Of a stretch of DNA of 64,000 bases, positions 7,688 through 17,259 are shown one piece after another; the first letter of the stretch is position 1; each line of letters opens with the position of its first letter. Made by a program: the position numbers and the translations under genes. Under the pieces are notes generated by a model, which was not told the origin of the DNA, searched no databases, and was given only the letters and a program-made list of their open reading frames with translations. The DNA comes from Pararhodobacter aggregans (GTDB taxonomy: Bacteria > Pseudomonadota > Alphaproteobacteria > Rhodobacterales > Rhodobacteraceae): NCBI RefSeq assembly GCF_003075525.1, contig NZ_QDDR01000010.1, forward strand, positions 1 through 64,000, given 5' to 3'.

Positions 7688-9529
7688 TCATTCCTCGCCC
7701 GGCAGGATCCGCACGCCGCCCTTGGCCGCCGAGGAGGCGAACATCGCATAGGCCTTCAGCGCGGTCGACACGGCGCGCTTGCGGGGGGCGGCGGGTTTCC
7801 AGGGCAGCGGGCCCTTGGCGGCGCGGCGGGCCTCCAGCGTGGCATCGTCCACCGCCAGGTTGATCGAGCGGTTGGGGATGTCGATCTCGATCCGGTCGCC
7901 GGTTTCCACGAGGCCGATCAGCCCGCCCTCGGCCGCCTCAGGCGAGGCATGGCCGATCGACAGGCCCGAGGTCCCTCCCGAGAACCGCCCGTCGGTCAGC
8001 AGCGCGCAGGCTTTGCCCAGACCTTTCGACTTCAGGTAGCTGGTCGGATAGAGCATCTCCTGCATGCCCGGCCCGCCCTGCGGCCCCTCGTAGCGGATGA
8101 CGACCACATCGCCTTCCTTGACCTTGCCGGTCAGGATGCCGCTCACCGCGTCGTCCTGGCTTTCATAGACCCGCGCCGTGCCGGTGAATTTCAGGATCGA
8201 CTCGTCCACGCCCGCCGTCTTCACGATGCAGCCGTTGAGCGCGATGTTCCCGAAGAGGACCGCCAGCCCGCCGTCCTTCGAAAAGGCATGCTCGACATTG
8301 CGGATCACGCCCTTGTCGCGGTCGGCATCCAGCGCCTTGTAGCGGTTGTCGGTCGAGAAGGCCTGCGTGGTCCGCACCCCGCCGGGGGCTGCGCGGTAGA
8401 ACTGATCCACCGCCGGGTCATTCGCCGTCTTGATGTCCCAGGTCGCCAGCGCCTCGGCCATGGAGCCCGAATGCACGGTGCGCGCCGCGCCATGCAGGAG
8501 GCCCCCGCGATGCATCTCGCCCAGGATGCCCATGATGCCGCCGGCGCGGTGCACGTCCTCCATATGGACGTTCTGCGTGTTGGGCGCGACCTTGCACAGG
8601 CAGGGCACCTTGCGGCTCAGCCGGTCGATATCGGTCATGGTGAAATCGACCTTGCCCTCATAGGCGATGGCCAGAAGGTGCAGCACGGTGTTGGTGGACC
8701 CGCCCATGGCGATATCCAGCGACATGGCGTTCTCGAACGCCTCGAAGGTCGCCACCTCGCGCGGCAGATAGCCGGGCTCGTCCCCTTCGTAATGGGCCTT
8801 GGTGATCTCGACGATCCGGCGACCGGCGCGCAGGAAGATCTCCTTGCGGTCGGCGTGCGTGGCCAGCATCGAGCCGTTGCCGGGCAGCGCCAGACCCAGC
8901 GCCTCGGCGAGGCAGTTCATCGAGTTCGCCGTGAACATGCCGGAACACGAGCCGCAGGTCGGGCAGGCGTTTTCCTCGAATTCCTGCACCTGCGCGTCGG
9001 TGTAATTGTCATCCGCCGCCACGATCATCGCGTCGATCAGGTCGACCTTGCGCACGAGGTCACCGATCTGCACCTTGCCGGCCTCCATCGGGCCGCCGGA
9101 CACGAAGATGGTCGGGATGTTCAGCCGCATGGCGGCCATCATCATGCCGGGGGTGATCTTGTCGCAGTTCGAGATGCAGACCATCGCATCGGCGCAATGG
9201 GCGTTGACCATGTATTCCACGCTGTCGGCGATCAACTCGCGCGAGGGCAGCGAATAGAGCATCCCGTCATGGCCCATGGCGATACCGTCATCGACGGCGA
9301 TCGTGTTGAATTCCTTGGCCACGCCGCCCGCCGCCTCGATCTCGCGCGCGACCATCTGGCCGAGGTCCTTGAGGTGGACGTGACCGGGCACGAATTGCGT
9401 GAAGCTGTTGACGACGGCGATGATCGGCTTGCCGAAATCGCTGTCGGTCATCCCCGTGGCGCGCCAGAGGCCCCGGGCCCCGGCCATGTTGCGCCCATGG
9501 GTGGAACGCCTCGAACGGTATTGCGGCAT
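7688..9529 (-). CDS. ilvD: Dihydroxy-acid dehydratase
   Basis: Converts 2,3-dihydroxy-isovalerate and its methylvalerate homologue to the 2-oxo acids for valine, leucine and isoleucine synthesis. The 613-residue protein matches the IlvD/Edd family with cluster cysteines in [12 protein letters not shown] and [16 protein letters not shown], the Mg/substrate region [13 protein letters not shown], and the C-terminal [23 protein letters not shown]. The start [12 protein letters not shown] at 9529 is family-typical; the open frame extends 101 more codons but that part is low-complexity antisense. It is divergent from tpiA with 131 bp between. Confidence 0.96.
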   Translation of the reverse strand: MPQYRSRRSTHGRNMAGARGLWRATGMTDSDFGKPIIAVVNSFTQFVPGHVHLKDLGQMVAREIEAAGGVAKEFNTIAVDDGIAMGHDGMLYSLPSRELIADSVEYMVNAHCADAMVCISNCDKITPGMMMAAMRLNIPTIFVSGGPMEAGKVQIGDLVRKVDLIDAMIVAADDNYTDAQVQEFEENACPTCGSCSGMFTANSMNCLAEALGLALPGNGSMLATHADRKEIFLRAGRRIVEITKAHYEGDEPGYLPREVATFEAFENAMSLDIAMGGSTNTVLHLLAIAYEGKVDFTMTDIDRLSRKVPCLCKVAPNTQNVHMEDVHRAGGIMGILGEMHRGGLLHGAARTVHSGSMAEALATWDIKTANDPAVDQFYRAAPGGVRTTQAFSTDNRYKALDADRDKGVIRNVEHAFSKDGGLAVLFGNIALNGCIVKTAGVDESILKFTGTARVYESQDDAVSGILTGKVKEGDVVVIRYEGPQGGPGMQEMLYPTSYLKSKGLGKACALLTDGRFSGGTSGLSIGHASPEAAEGGLIGLVETGDRIEIDIPNRSINLAVDDATLEARRAAKGPLPWKPAAPRKRAVSTALKAYAMFASSAAKGGVRILPGEE

Positions 9530-9660
9530 GGTCAGGCTCTCCCTTGGCTGTTGGCCGTCCATAGCGTGTTTGCCGGGCAGAGGGAAGATCTGCGGCGCCT
9601 TGCCCGCTTGGCCCCGGGGCCGATCCGTGGTCTGTTGCGCGGCAAGAATGGGAGGACCCG

Positions 9661-10386
9661 ATGAAGAAACTCGCCGCCGGAAACTGGAAGATGAACGGGC
9701 GCACCGCCCAGCTGACCGAGGCCATGGCGCTGGCCGCCGCCCATCCCTCCCCCACGGTCGATGTGCTGCTCTGCCCGCCCGCCACCCTGCTTGCCGCCAT
9801 GGCGCAGGCGATGGTCGGCACGGCGGTGGCACTCGGCGGGCAGGATTGCCACGCCGCCGAGAAGGGCGCGCATACCGGCGACATCGCGGCGGCGATGCTG
9901 GTGGATGCGGGCGCCTCCCATGTGATCCTCGGCCATTCCGAGCGCCGCGCCGATCATGGCGAAAGCTCGGCGGATGTCGCGGCCAAGGTGCGCGCCGCCT
10001 GGGCGGCGGGGCTCACCGCCATCGTCTGTCTGGGCGAGACCGAGGCGCAGCGCGACGCGGGCGAGACGCTGGCGGTGATCGGCGCGCAGCTCGCGGGCTC
10101 CCTGCCCGAAGGCGCCAGCGCGGAAAACACCGTCATCGCCTATGAACCCGTCTGGGCCATCGGCACCGGCCGCACCCCCACGCCCGAGCAGATCGCCGAG
10201 GTCCACGCCTTCCTGCGCCAGAACGCGCCCGATGCGGGCATCCGGCTGCTCTACGGCGGTTCGGTCAATCCGGGGAACGCGGCGGCGATCTTCGCCCTGC
10301 CCAATGTCGATGGCGCGCTGGTCGGCGGCGCCTCGCTGAAAGCCGCGGATTTCGGCCAGATCATCACCGCCCTCGAAGCCGCCTGA
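9661..10386 (+). CDS. tpiA: Triosephosphate isomerase
   Basis: Interconverts glyceraldehyde-3-phosphate and dihydroxyacetone phosphate. The 241-residue TIM barrel has the N-terminal GNWKMNG lysine, the catalytic His in ILGHSERR, the catalytic Glu in [11 protein letters not shown] with the loop-6 hinge, and the phosphate loops LYGGSVNP and GALVGGASL. An apparent GGGAGG site lies just before the ATG. Its stop is followed directly by gene-end repeat D, whose polarity fits the convergent protease gene. Confidence 0.97.
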   Translation: MKKLAAGNWKMNGRTAQLTEAMALAAAHPSPTVDVLLCPPATLLAAMAQAMVGTAVALGGQDCHAAEKGAHTGDIAAAMLVDAGASHVILGHSERRADHGESSADVAAKVRAAWAAGLTAIVCLGETEAQRDAGETLAVIGAQLAGSLPEGASAENTVIAYEPVWAIGTGRTPTPEQIAEVHAFLRQNAPDAGIRLLYGGSVNPGNAAAIFALPNVDGALVGGASLKAADFGQIITALEAA

Positions 10387-10387
10387 T

Positions 10388-10490
10388 CTTCATTCTGCCA
10401 AAAATACGCACGGAGGGGGTCCGGGGGAGGGGCGTGCCCCTCCCCCGCCTTTTGTTTCGGGACGGGAGGGGCGTGCCCCTGCCCCGCCTG
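10388..10490 (-). repeat. GC-rich gene-end repeat, unit D
   Basis: Fills the gap between convergent tpiA and the protease gene. On the minus strand, two similar hairpins built on GGGGCAGGGGCACGCCCCTC-like arms (10466-10487 and 10420-10447) are followed by the core CCTCCGTGCGTATTTTTGGC and AGAATGAAGA (10388-10415). Confidence 0.7.
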
Positions 10491-10492
10491 TT

Positions 10493-11806
10493 TCAGTCCA
10501 GCGCCCCGGCGCGCCGCAGCGCCTCGGCGAAGGCGCGGGTATCCACCGCCAGATGCGACGAGGACATCTGCGGGAAGGGCGGCTGGGCGTCGAAGAACTG
10601 GCTGTCCACCGCCACCAGACGCCATTCCCCGTCCCGCAGGTGCATGATCGGCGAGCCGGAATCGCCCTGGGTCGTGTCGCAGGTATGGATCATCGAGCCG
10701 TCGCGATAGGCGGTCAGGATCTGGCAATCCATATGCCCCGAGGGGAAGCGCCCGGTATCCCAGCTATAGCCCATCTGGCTGACCAGATAGGTGCCGTTGC
10801 GGATCTCGGTCAGGTCGTCCTTGTTGAAGACATAGGGCCGGACATAGCCGATCTCATCGCCCAGATCGCGGTCCAGCGTCAGGATCGCCCAATCGTCGCC
10901 GTTGCCGCCATTGGGCGCGGCGCTCTGCGGTGAATAATCGGGCGCCACGACCGAGCTGACGACATGGGCGATGCCCTGTTCGGTATCGCCGTAGGCCCCG
11001 GCGCGGAAGCTGATGACCTTGGCCAGCTGCCCGTTCTCGCCCTGCATGCAATGCGCGGCGGTGGCGATCAGGCGCGGTGCGATCAGCGTCGCGGTGCAGG
11101 AGCCGTCCTCGAGCGTGAGCAGGCCCACGGCGCGCCACGGCATCTGCGTGACATCGGGATGCACCCGGTCGTCATGGCCGAAGTAATGGTCACGCAGCAC
11201 CACCGGCCGGTCGCGGCCGATGCAATCGGCGGTATCGGTGAAGGCCCGGCAGGTGGCGCGGGCGCTGCCCGGCTCCTCGCAGATGCCGTTGAACGAGGTC
11301 TCGCAATTGTTCGAGCGGTTGCGCATCATGGCGACCGGCGCGCAATCGGTGCGGTCGGTGCCCGAGATGCAGGCGCCGGTGCCGATGCCCGGGTCGTCGC
11401 ATTCGCCGTCATTGGCCCAGCGGCAGCTGTCGTCCGAGCCGATGGCCAGCGCCCGGCAATCCGAGGCATCGGTGCCGTTCTCGCAGGCGCCGGTGCCGCC
11501 GAAGCGGATGTCGTCGCATTCGCGGTCATTGGCCCAGCGGCAGGTATCGTTGCCCAGCTGGGCCCGGATCTCGGCCGGGACCGCATCCATCAGGCGCTGC
11601 CAGCTGGCGGCCTCGGCCCGGCAATCATTGGCGTCGGTGCCGCTTTCGCAGGCGCCGGTGCCGCCGAAGCGGGATTCGTCGCATTCGTTGTCATTGGCCC
11701 AGCGGCAGGTATTGGCCTGCGCAAGCACCGCCCCCGGCACGGCTGCCAGCAACAGCGCCGTCAGGATCAGGGGAAATCTGGTATTCCGAAATGTCTTCAT
11801 GAACAT
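10493..11806 (-). CDS. Secreted trypsin-like serine protease with Cys-rich N-terminal repeats
   Basis: Exported protease of 437 residues. The signal peptide (FPLILTALLLAAVPGAVLAQA) is followed by three ~29-residue repeats of form CRWANDxECDxxRFGGTGAC...DC, a shorter fourth Cys-rich segment, and an S1 trypsin-like domain with His in IATAAHC, Asp in DDWAILTLD and Ser in TTQGDSGSP. The repeats recall LDL-receptor class A modules and may bind calcium or a substrate; that is inference. Three ATGs are possible (11800, 11806, 11824); GGTGGGG upstream favours 11806. The secreted repeat protein gene ends 69 bp upstream on the same strand, so an operon of two exported proteins is likely. Confidence 0.85.
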   Translation of the reverse strand: MFMKTFRNTRFPLILTALLLAAVPGAVLAQANTCRWANDNECDESRFGGTGACESGTDANDCRAEAASWQRLMDAVPAEIRAQLGNDTCRWANDRECDDIRFGGTGACENGTDASDCRALAIGSDDSCRWANDGECDDPGIGTGACISGTDRTDCAPVAMMRNRSNNCETSFNGICEEPGSARATCRAFTDTADCIGRDRPVVLRDHYFGHDDRVHPDVTQMPWRAVGLLTLEDGSCTATLIAPRLIATAAHCMQGENGQLAKVISFRAGAYGDTEQGIAHVVSSVVAPDYSPQSAAPNGGNGDDWAILTLDRDLGDEIGYVRPYVFNKDDLTEIRNGTYLVSQMGYSWDTGRFPSGHMDCQILTAYRDGSMIHTCDTTQGDSGSPIMHLRDGEWRLVAVDSQFFDAQPPFPQMSSSHLAVDTRAFAEALRRAGALD

Positions 11807-11874
11807 GGCAAGCCCCACCGCCATAAGAATGAGGGGCCGCCCCCCGGCGAATACCCGGGGGGCGGCGGTCGCTC

Positions 11875-13671
11875 TCAGTGTTCGCGGTCCATGACCCATT
11901 GCGGCGAGGCGATGGTCACGCCCAGCGTCGCCATGCCACCCGCCCCCGCGTAGCTGCCGGCGAAGACCGCATAGGCCCCGGCCTGCGGGTTCGGGATCAT
12001 GACGCCCGGGTTCAGCTGCTCGAAATCGTCGTTGCAATAGATCCGCCCGTCGGGCGCCACGACCGTCAGCGTGCCGTCGGTATCGGCGACCATGTAGACC
12101 ATGAGCTGCGGCAGACCCTCGACCGCGTCGATCACCAGATCCGGCTGGCCGGGGGTGATGTAGCCCGCGCAGCCGTCGCCCATGCCGAAGGCCTCGGTCT
12201 GGCTGGGGGTGATGTCGAAGATCACCCGCGGGTCGATCCTTGTGTCCGGGCCGAAGCTCAGCCGCGCGACCGAGGGCTCGGCGGTGACATTGAGCGTCGA
12301 GGGCGCGGTCTGGCCACCGGCCAGCGCGGTGGCGTTCCAGTTGGGCTCTCCCATCGAGGCATAGAGGTTGTAGGTCCCCCCCGCCCCCGGCGCGTAGCTG
12401 CCGACATAGACCAGATAATCGCCCGGCTGGGCGGCGTTGATGCTGATGCCCGGGTTCAGCTGGAAGGCGTCGTCATTGCACGACCAGCTGCCATCGGGCG
12501 CCCGCACGGCCAGCACCAGATCGGTTTCCGACCGGGCATAGATCGACATCATCGATTGCGCACCATCGAGCGACAGCACCAGATCGGGGGCCGAAATATC
12601 GGTGAAACCGGCGCAATACATGCCGATCGGCAGCGATTCGACGGGATCTTGCGACGAGACCGGCGCGCTGGCCAGCAGCTGGCCCTGCAGCGCCTGATCG
12701 GCGTCGAAGGCGACATGGCCGGCGCGGGGCTCGGCGTCGAGGTTGACGACCGCATCCGAGAAGGCCGGCATCCCGGCCGAGGCATAGAGGTCATAGACCG
12801 ACCCCGGCCCCGGGCTGTAGCCGCCGACAAAGACCTGATACTCGCCCGGCTGGGCCGCGTCGAAGGTGACGGCCGGGTTCAGGTTGTAGCTGTCGTCGTT
12901 GCAATGGACCTGACCCGCCGGGTCGATCACCGCCATCACCAGATCGCGTTCCGAGAGGGCGAAGACGCTGAAACGGTCGCTCGCCTGATCCAGCGTCAGG
13001 ATCGCGTCGGCCGCGTCGAGGCGGCTGTAGCCCCAGCAATTGTCCTGGGCCAGCGGGCGCAGTTCCTCTTCGGCGTAAAGCGGTGCGCCGCTGACCAGCG
13101 TCTGGCGCGCGCTGTCGGGGCTGGGCGCAAAGGCGAAGCGGCCCGCGCGCGGCTCGCCCAGACGGGCAACGTCGAGGCCGAAAAGCTCGATGGCCGAGAC
13201 CGGGGTCTCCGAGGCGAAGAGCCGCGCGTCGATGCTGCTGCCCTCGGCCGCACCCAGCCAGACCGTGTAGCGCCCGGGCGCGACATGGCCCAGCGAGGTG
13301 CTGACGAAGCCCTGGTCATCGGCCAGAGCGCAGCGATAGAGCCCGTCAGGCGTGCCCAGCACCAGGCTTTGCAGCCCCGCCCCGGCCCCGGTGAAGGAAA
13401 GCGTGTCCATCGGCGCCGTGACCTCGAAAGCCGCGCCCGCGCTTTCGGCCGGGACCACGCCCAGACAGCCCCGCACGAAGGACGCGGCGGGCTCGGTCAC
13501 CGGGCCATAGACGCGCAGGCCGATGCGCTGGCGCAGGAAGGGATCGGTGGCGGGGCTCAGCTCGACGGCGAACCCGGCCTCTTGCGCCAGCGCCGCGCCG
13601 CTGGCGAGCGGCAGCATCAGGGTGGCCAGCGCGGTGGTAGCGGTCAATAACGGTCGATCAATGCGGGTCAT
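11875..13671 (-). CDS. Secreted repeat protein, PPC-like modules, function unknown
   Basis: Not assigned to a function. The 598-residue protein has a signal peptide (TALATLMLPLASGAALAQE) and then four related modules of ~120 residues. Three carry the pattern CNDD-x5-LNPG...AQPGxYxVxxGsYapGxG, each preceded by a segment with a single Cys (CWGYS, CAGFT, CAGYI) and a DLVLxxxxxxxxxxxYxxxxTDL stretch. The first module is a diverged version. The layout resembles bacterial pre-peptidase C-terminal (PPC) beta-sandwich domains. AAAGGA 8 nt before the ATG supports the start. The downstream protease gene suggests a shared extracellular or periplasmic role. Confidence 0.7.
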   Translation of the reverse strand: MTRIDRPLLTATTALATLMLPLASGAALAQEAGFAVELSPATDPFLRQRIGLRVYGPVTEPAASFVRGCLGVVPAESAGAAFEVTAPMDTLSFTGAGAGLQSLVLGTPDGLYRCALADDQGFVSTSLGHVAPGRYTVWLGAAEGSSIDARLFASETPVSAIELFGLDVARLGEPRAGRFAFAPSPDSARQTLVSGAPLYAEEELRPLAQDNCWGYSRLDAADAILTLDQASDRFSVFALSERDLVMAVIDPAGQVHCNDDSYNLNPAVTFDAAQPGEYQVFVGGYSPGPGSVYDLYASAGMPAFSDAVVNLDAEPRAGHVAFDADQALQGQLLASAPVSSQDPVESLPIGMYCAGFTDISAPDLVLSLDGAQSMMSIYARSETDLVLAVRAPDGSWSCNDDAFQLNPGISINAAQPGDYLVYVGSYAPGAGGTYNLYASMGEPNWNATALAGGQTAPSTLNVTAEPSVARLSFGPDTRIDPRVIFDITPSQTEAFGMGDGCAGYITPGQPDLVIDAVEGLPQLMVYMVADTDGTLTVVAPDGRIYCNDDFEQLNPGVMIPNPQAGAYAVFAGSYAGAGGMATLGVTIASPQWVMDREH

Positions 13672-13928
13672 TCTGCAATCCTTTGTCCTCGGACCTCGGT
13701 CCTGCGGTCGATACGCGCCCATTGACTTTCAGGCCCCGGGCGCCAGCGCGGCAAGAGTGCCCCGCCCCCGCCGCGCGCGTCAATCACATTGCAGGCCGCT
13801 CACGGCTTGGTGCAGCGCCGCCCCATCTGGGGATGGCAGCGGCGACGACCATGCTGTAAGGACAGGGCAATCCGGCCCCCGCCCGGCACGACGATCCGCA
13901 CGACAGCCCGCACGACAGGAAGCCCGAC

Positions 13929-15647
13929 ATGGCGCGAATTCTCATCACCTCGGCGTTACCCTACATCAACGGGATCAAGCATCTGGGCAATCTGGTCGGC
14001 AGCCAACTGCCCGCCGACCTCTATGCCCGGTACATGCGCGCGCGGGGCCATGAGGTGATGTTCATCTGCGCCACCGACGAACACGGCACCCCGGCGGAAC
14101 TCGCCGCCGCCAAGGCGAAGAAGCCGGTCGCCGAGTATTGCGCCGAGATGCACGAGGTTCAGGCGGATCTGGCCGCCGGGTTCCGGCTGTCGTTCGACCA
14201 CTTCGGCCGCTCCTCCAGCCCGCAGAACCACAAGCTGACCCAGCACATGGCCGGTCGGCTGAAGGCGGCGGGCCTGATTTCCGAGGTGAGCGAGAAACAG
14301 GTCTATTCCAACGCCGACGGCCGTTTCCTGCCCGACCGCTATATCGAGGGCACCTGCCCGAACTGCGGCTATGACCGGGCCCGCGGCGACCAATGCGAGA
14401 ATTGCACCAAGCAGCTGGACCCGACCGACCTTATCAACCCTCGCTCGGCCATCTCGGGCTCGACCGATCTGGAGGTGCGCGAGACCAAGCACCTGTTCCT
14501 GCGCCAGCGCGACATGCGCGACCAGCTGCGCGACTGGATCAAGTCCAAGAAGGACTGGCCGATCCTGACCACCTCGATCGCGCTGAAATGGCTCGATGAC
14601 GGCGACGGGTTGCAGGACCGCGGCATCACCCGCGACCTCGACTGGGGGATCCCGGTCAAGGATGGTCAGGCCGAATGGCCCGGCATGGAGGGCAAGGTCT
14701 TCTATGTCTGGTTCGACGCCCCCATCGAATACATCGCCGCGACAGCGGAATGGGCCGAGGCCCAGGGCCTGGGCGATGACGCCTGGGAACGCTGGTGGCG
14801 CACCGACAAGGGCGCGGAGGACGTGCGCTATATCGAATTCATGGGCAAGGACAACGTGCCCTTCCACACGCTCAGCTTCCCGGCCACGCTGATGGGTTCG
14901 GGCGAGCCGTGGAAGCTGGTCGATTACATCAAGTCCTTCAATTACCTGAATTATGACGGCGGCCAGTTCTCCACCTCGCAGGGCCGGGGCGTGTTCATGG
15001 ATCAGGCGCTTTCCATCCTGCCGCCCGATTTCTGGCGCTGGTGGCTGCTGTCGCACGCGCCAGAAAGCTCGGACAGCGAATTCACCTGGGAGAATTTCCA
15101 GGCCTCGGTGAACAAGGATCTGGCCGACGTGCTGGGCAACCTCGTCAGCCGCGTCACCAAATTCTGCCGCTCGAAATTCGGCGAAATGGTGCCCGAAGGC
15201 GGCAGCCTCGGCCCGCGCGAGGAGAAGCTGGTCGCCGACCTGACCGAGAAGCTGCGCAGCTACGAGGGCCTGATGGAGGCCATGGAAGTGCGCAAATCCT
15301 CGGCCGAGCTGCGCGCGCTCTGGGTTCTGGGCAACGAATACCTGCAAGAGGCCGCGCCCTGGTCGACCTTCAAGACCGACCCGGACCTGGCCGCCGCGCA
15401 GGTGCGCCTCGCGCTCAACCTGATCCGGCTTTACGCCGTCGTCTCGCAGCCCTTCATCCCCGATGCGGCGCAGGCGATGATGGACGCGATGGGTTGCAGC
15501 GACTGGTCCTGGCCCGGGGACGTGGGCGCGGCGCTGTCGCTGCTGCCCGCGGGCCATGCCTTCACCACGCCCGAAGTGCTGTTTGCCAAGATCACCGACG
15601 AGGCGCGCGAGGATTGGCAAAGCCGCTTCGCCGGGATCCGCACCTGA
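13929..15647 (+). CDS. metG: Methionyl-tRNA synthetase
   Basis: Charges tRNA-Met. The 572-residue class I enzyme has the HIGH-type segment [12 protein letters not shown] (11-22), a zinc knuckle CPNC...CENC (C143, C146, C156, C159) and the C-terminal anticodon-binding helices. The KMSKS loop is the variant [11 protein letters not shown] (about 346), typical of one alphaproteobacterial MetRS subclass, so the change is not damage. No C-terminal tRNA-binding extension is present. Preceded by a 257-bp gap shared with the divergent secreted-protein gene and followed by a clear intrinsic terminator. Confidence 0.96.
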   Translation: MARILITSALPYINGIKHLGNLVGSQLPADLYARYMRARGHEVMFICATDEHGTPAELAAAKAKKPVAEYCAEMHEVQADLAAGFRLSFDHFGRSSSPQNHKLTQHMAGRLKAAGLISEVSEKQVYSNADGRFLPDRYIEGTCPNCGYDRARGDQCENCTKQLDPTDLINPRSAISGSTDLEVRETKHLFLRQRDMRDQLRDWIKSKKDWPILTTSIALKWLDDGDGLQDRGITRDLDWGIPVKDGQAEWPGMEGKVFYVWFDAPIEYIAATAEWAEAQGLGDDAWERWWRTDKGAEDVRYIEFMGKDNVPFHTLSFPATLMGSGEPWKLVDYIKSFNYLNYDGGQFSTSQGRGVFMDQALSILPPDFWRWWLLSHAPESSDSEFTWENFQASVNKDLADVLGNLVSRVTKFCRSKFGEMVPEGGSLGPREEKLVADLTEKLRSYEGLMEAMEVRKSSAELRALWVLGNEYLQEAAPWSTFKTDPDLAAAQVRLALNLIRLYAVVSQPFIPDAAQAMMDAMGCSDWSWPGDVGAALSLLPAGHAFTTPEVLFAKITDEAREDWQSRFAGIRT

Positions 15648-15702
15648 GACCGGCCGCCTGACACCCCAAAGGTTGACAGGCGACCAAGCGTGAACGACCC
15701 TG

Positions 15703-15734
15703 AATCCCGCCCGTCATTTTGGGGCGGGATTTTT
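15703..15734 (+). terminator. Rho-independent terminator of metG
   Basis: Perfect 10-bp stem AATCCCGCCC / GGGCGGGATT (15703-15712 with 15722-15731) around a 9-nt loop, followed by TTT. It lies 55 nt after the metG stop and ends just before the next gene. Confidence 0.85.
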
Positions 15735-15749
15735 CCAAAGGTCGTTTGC

Positions 15750-16688
15750 ATGAAGCTCTCCATCCCCCTCGCGGCGGCACTGTGCCTTCTGGCCCAGTCC
15801 GCAATCGCCCAGACCGATCTGACCGCGATCAGCCTCAGCGCCCGCGCCTATGAGCAGGTGACAAGCTGGCAGGAACGCGGCTTCCGCCCCGCCGGCCTGA
15901 GCGAAGTGGTGCGCGTGCCGGGTCACATCCTCCTCGATGTGCGCGCGGTGCTGGACGGCCCCTGGTCCGACACCATCGAGCGGGCGCAGGCGGGGTCGCG
16001 TGACATCCGCCTCGTGCTGCCCGACGGGCGTGAACTGGAGCCCGAGGGCGGCTATCAGTACTGGGGGCAACTCGGCCTCATCCCCCGCACCATCTCGGCC
16101 CGCCGTCCCCGCGACTTCCCCGAGGCCGACGCCGATATCCACTGGAACGGCCTGTTTCTGGTGCCCGAGGGCGTGACCCAGGCGACCCTGACCATCGCCA
16201 GCGACGACATCCGCTTTTCCGGCGTGGTGAGCGTGCCCAAGACCTCGACGCCCGAAACCGCCGCCAGCTTCGCCCGGTTCGAGCCGCAGGGCATCCGCCG
16301 CTTCCGGGTGGCCGAATTGCAGGACGGCAATGGCGCGGGCGCCGTGCCCTCGACCATCACCGCGCTCCCCGGCACCGTGCTGGCCGAGATCGAGGTGCAG
16401 GTCACGGGCGTCGCGGGCAACAACGCCGATGGCGACGACCGCTTCAACTGGAGCACCTCGGATTTCCGCCTGACCGATCCTCAGGGCCAGACCCTGCCCC
16501 TGATCGGCGAACGCTTCATCCGCCGGGTGCTCGATTCCCAGTTCAACGGCGTCGATATCGGCGATTCTGCGGAACGGACCATGCTCTGGCTGGTGCCCGA
16601 GGGGCTGACCGAGGCAAGGCTCGTCTTCGGCGAGACCGAGGTGGCGACGGTCGCGCTGGCCAGCGCCGCCATCACCGAGACCGACTGA
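15750..16688 (+). CDS. Exported protein of unknown function
   Basis: I do not recognise the family. The 312-residue product starts with a signal peptide (KLSIPLAAALCLLAQSAIAQ) and has no other membrane segment, so a periplasmic or secreted location is likely. Two halves look related: each ends in a beta-rich stretch with a LWLVPEG or LFLVPEG motif (FLVPEGVTQATLTI and WLVPEGLTEARLVFG), which suggests a duplicated sandwich domain. No catalytic motif is visible. It lies just past the metG terminator and is probably transcribed alone. Confidence 0.7.
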   Translation: MKLSIPLAAALCLLAQSAIAQTDLTAISLSARAYEQVTSWQERGFRPAGLSEVVRVPGHILLDVRAVLDGPWSDTIERAQAGSRDIRLVLPDGRELEPEGGYQYWGQLGLIPRTISARRPRDFPEADADIHWNGLFLVPEGVTQATLTIASDDIRFSGVVSVPKTSTPETAASFARFEPQGIRRFRVAELQDGNGAGAVPSTITALPGTVLAEIEVQVTGVAGNNADGDDRFNWSTSDFRLTDPQGQTLPLIGERFIRRVLDSQFNGVDIGDSAERTMLWLVPEGLTEARLVFGETEVATVALASAAITETD

Positions 16689-16768
16689 GCCCGGCGGCGG
16701 CCTGCCACCCCGCTTGCCGGCGGCGCGATTTCGATTGCGCCTGCCGGGGGCTGGGGTAGGCTGGCCGC

Positions 16769-17020
16769 ATGTTCACCATCGAGCACGATTTCGACGCCAC
16801 CGTCATCACCCTCATCGACGAGGGGGAGGCCCCCCTCAACGAGGATGTGGTGATCGAAAGCCATGAAGAGGGCGTGACCCTCACCCAGGTCGACCCCGAC
16901 ACCGACGAGGTGATGGTGGTCAACCTGTCGATGCACCAGCTGAAGGAACTGCGCGCCGCGCTGGACCTGCCGGAAGGGATCTACCGGCTGAAACGGCCCT
17001 CGGGCGATCAGTCCAGCTGA
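16769..17020 (+). CDS. Small acidic protein of unknown function
   Basis: 83 residues, strongly acidic at the start (MFTIEHDFDATVITLIDEGEAP) and basic at the end. It has no signal peptide and no metal motif. It reads as a compact alpha/beta protein (EDVVIESHEEGVTLTQV, MHQLKELRAALDLPEGIYRLKRP). The coding pattern is regular and the gene fits the space. Its last 13 bases overlap the convergent DUF167 gene. Confidence 0.65.
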   Translation: MFTIEHDFDATVITLIDEGEAPLNEDVVIESHEEGVTLTQVDPDTDEVMVVNLSMHQLKELRAALDLPEGIYRLKRPSGDQSS

Positions 17021-17259
17021 AACAGCTTGTCGCGCGCCGTCTGGCCCCTGAGCAGGGTCAGCCGGGTCGGCGCCACGCCCATCGCCTTGGCCAGCAGCTT
17101 GCGCACCGCCTCGTTGGCCCGGCCCTGATCGGCCGGCGCCGTCACCCAGATCCGCAAAGGATCGCCCGCCTCGATCGCCTCGCGCTTGGCCCGGGGCGTG
17201 GCGCGCACCGCCAGCTTCGCCCCCGGCACGGCCAGGGCCGAAAGGTCGGGCAGGCTCAC
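17008..17259 (-). CDS. DUF167/YggU family protein
   Basis: 83-residue member of the DUF167 family, whose biochemical role is unknown. The family signature is clear: LAVRATPRAKREAI, then LRIWVTAPADQGRANEAVRKLLAKAMGV and LLRGQTARDKLFQL. Its ATG overlaps the stop of the upstream dehydratase gene by 4 nt (ATGA), so it is the last gene of a three-gene operon with the hydrolase and dehydratase. Confidence 0.85.
   Translation of the reverse strand: MSLPDLSALAVPGAKLAVRATPRAKREAIEAGDPLRIWVTAPADQGRANEAVRKLLAKAMGVAPTRLTLLRGQTARDKLFQLD

Noticed and set aside
9530-9832. Upstream extension of ilvD by 101 codons
   Set aside because: The part overlaps the divergent tpiA gene and lacks IlvD similarity; the usual start MPQYRSR is at 9529.
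14966-14998. Damaged KMSKS motif in MetRS
   Set aside because: FSTSQGRG is a normal variant of one alphaproteobacterial MetRS group, and the rest of the enzyme is intact.
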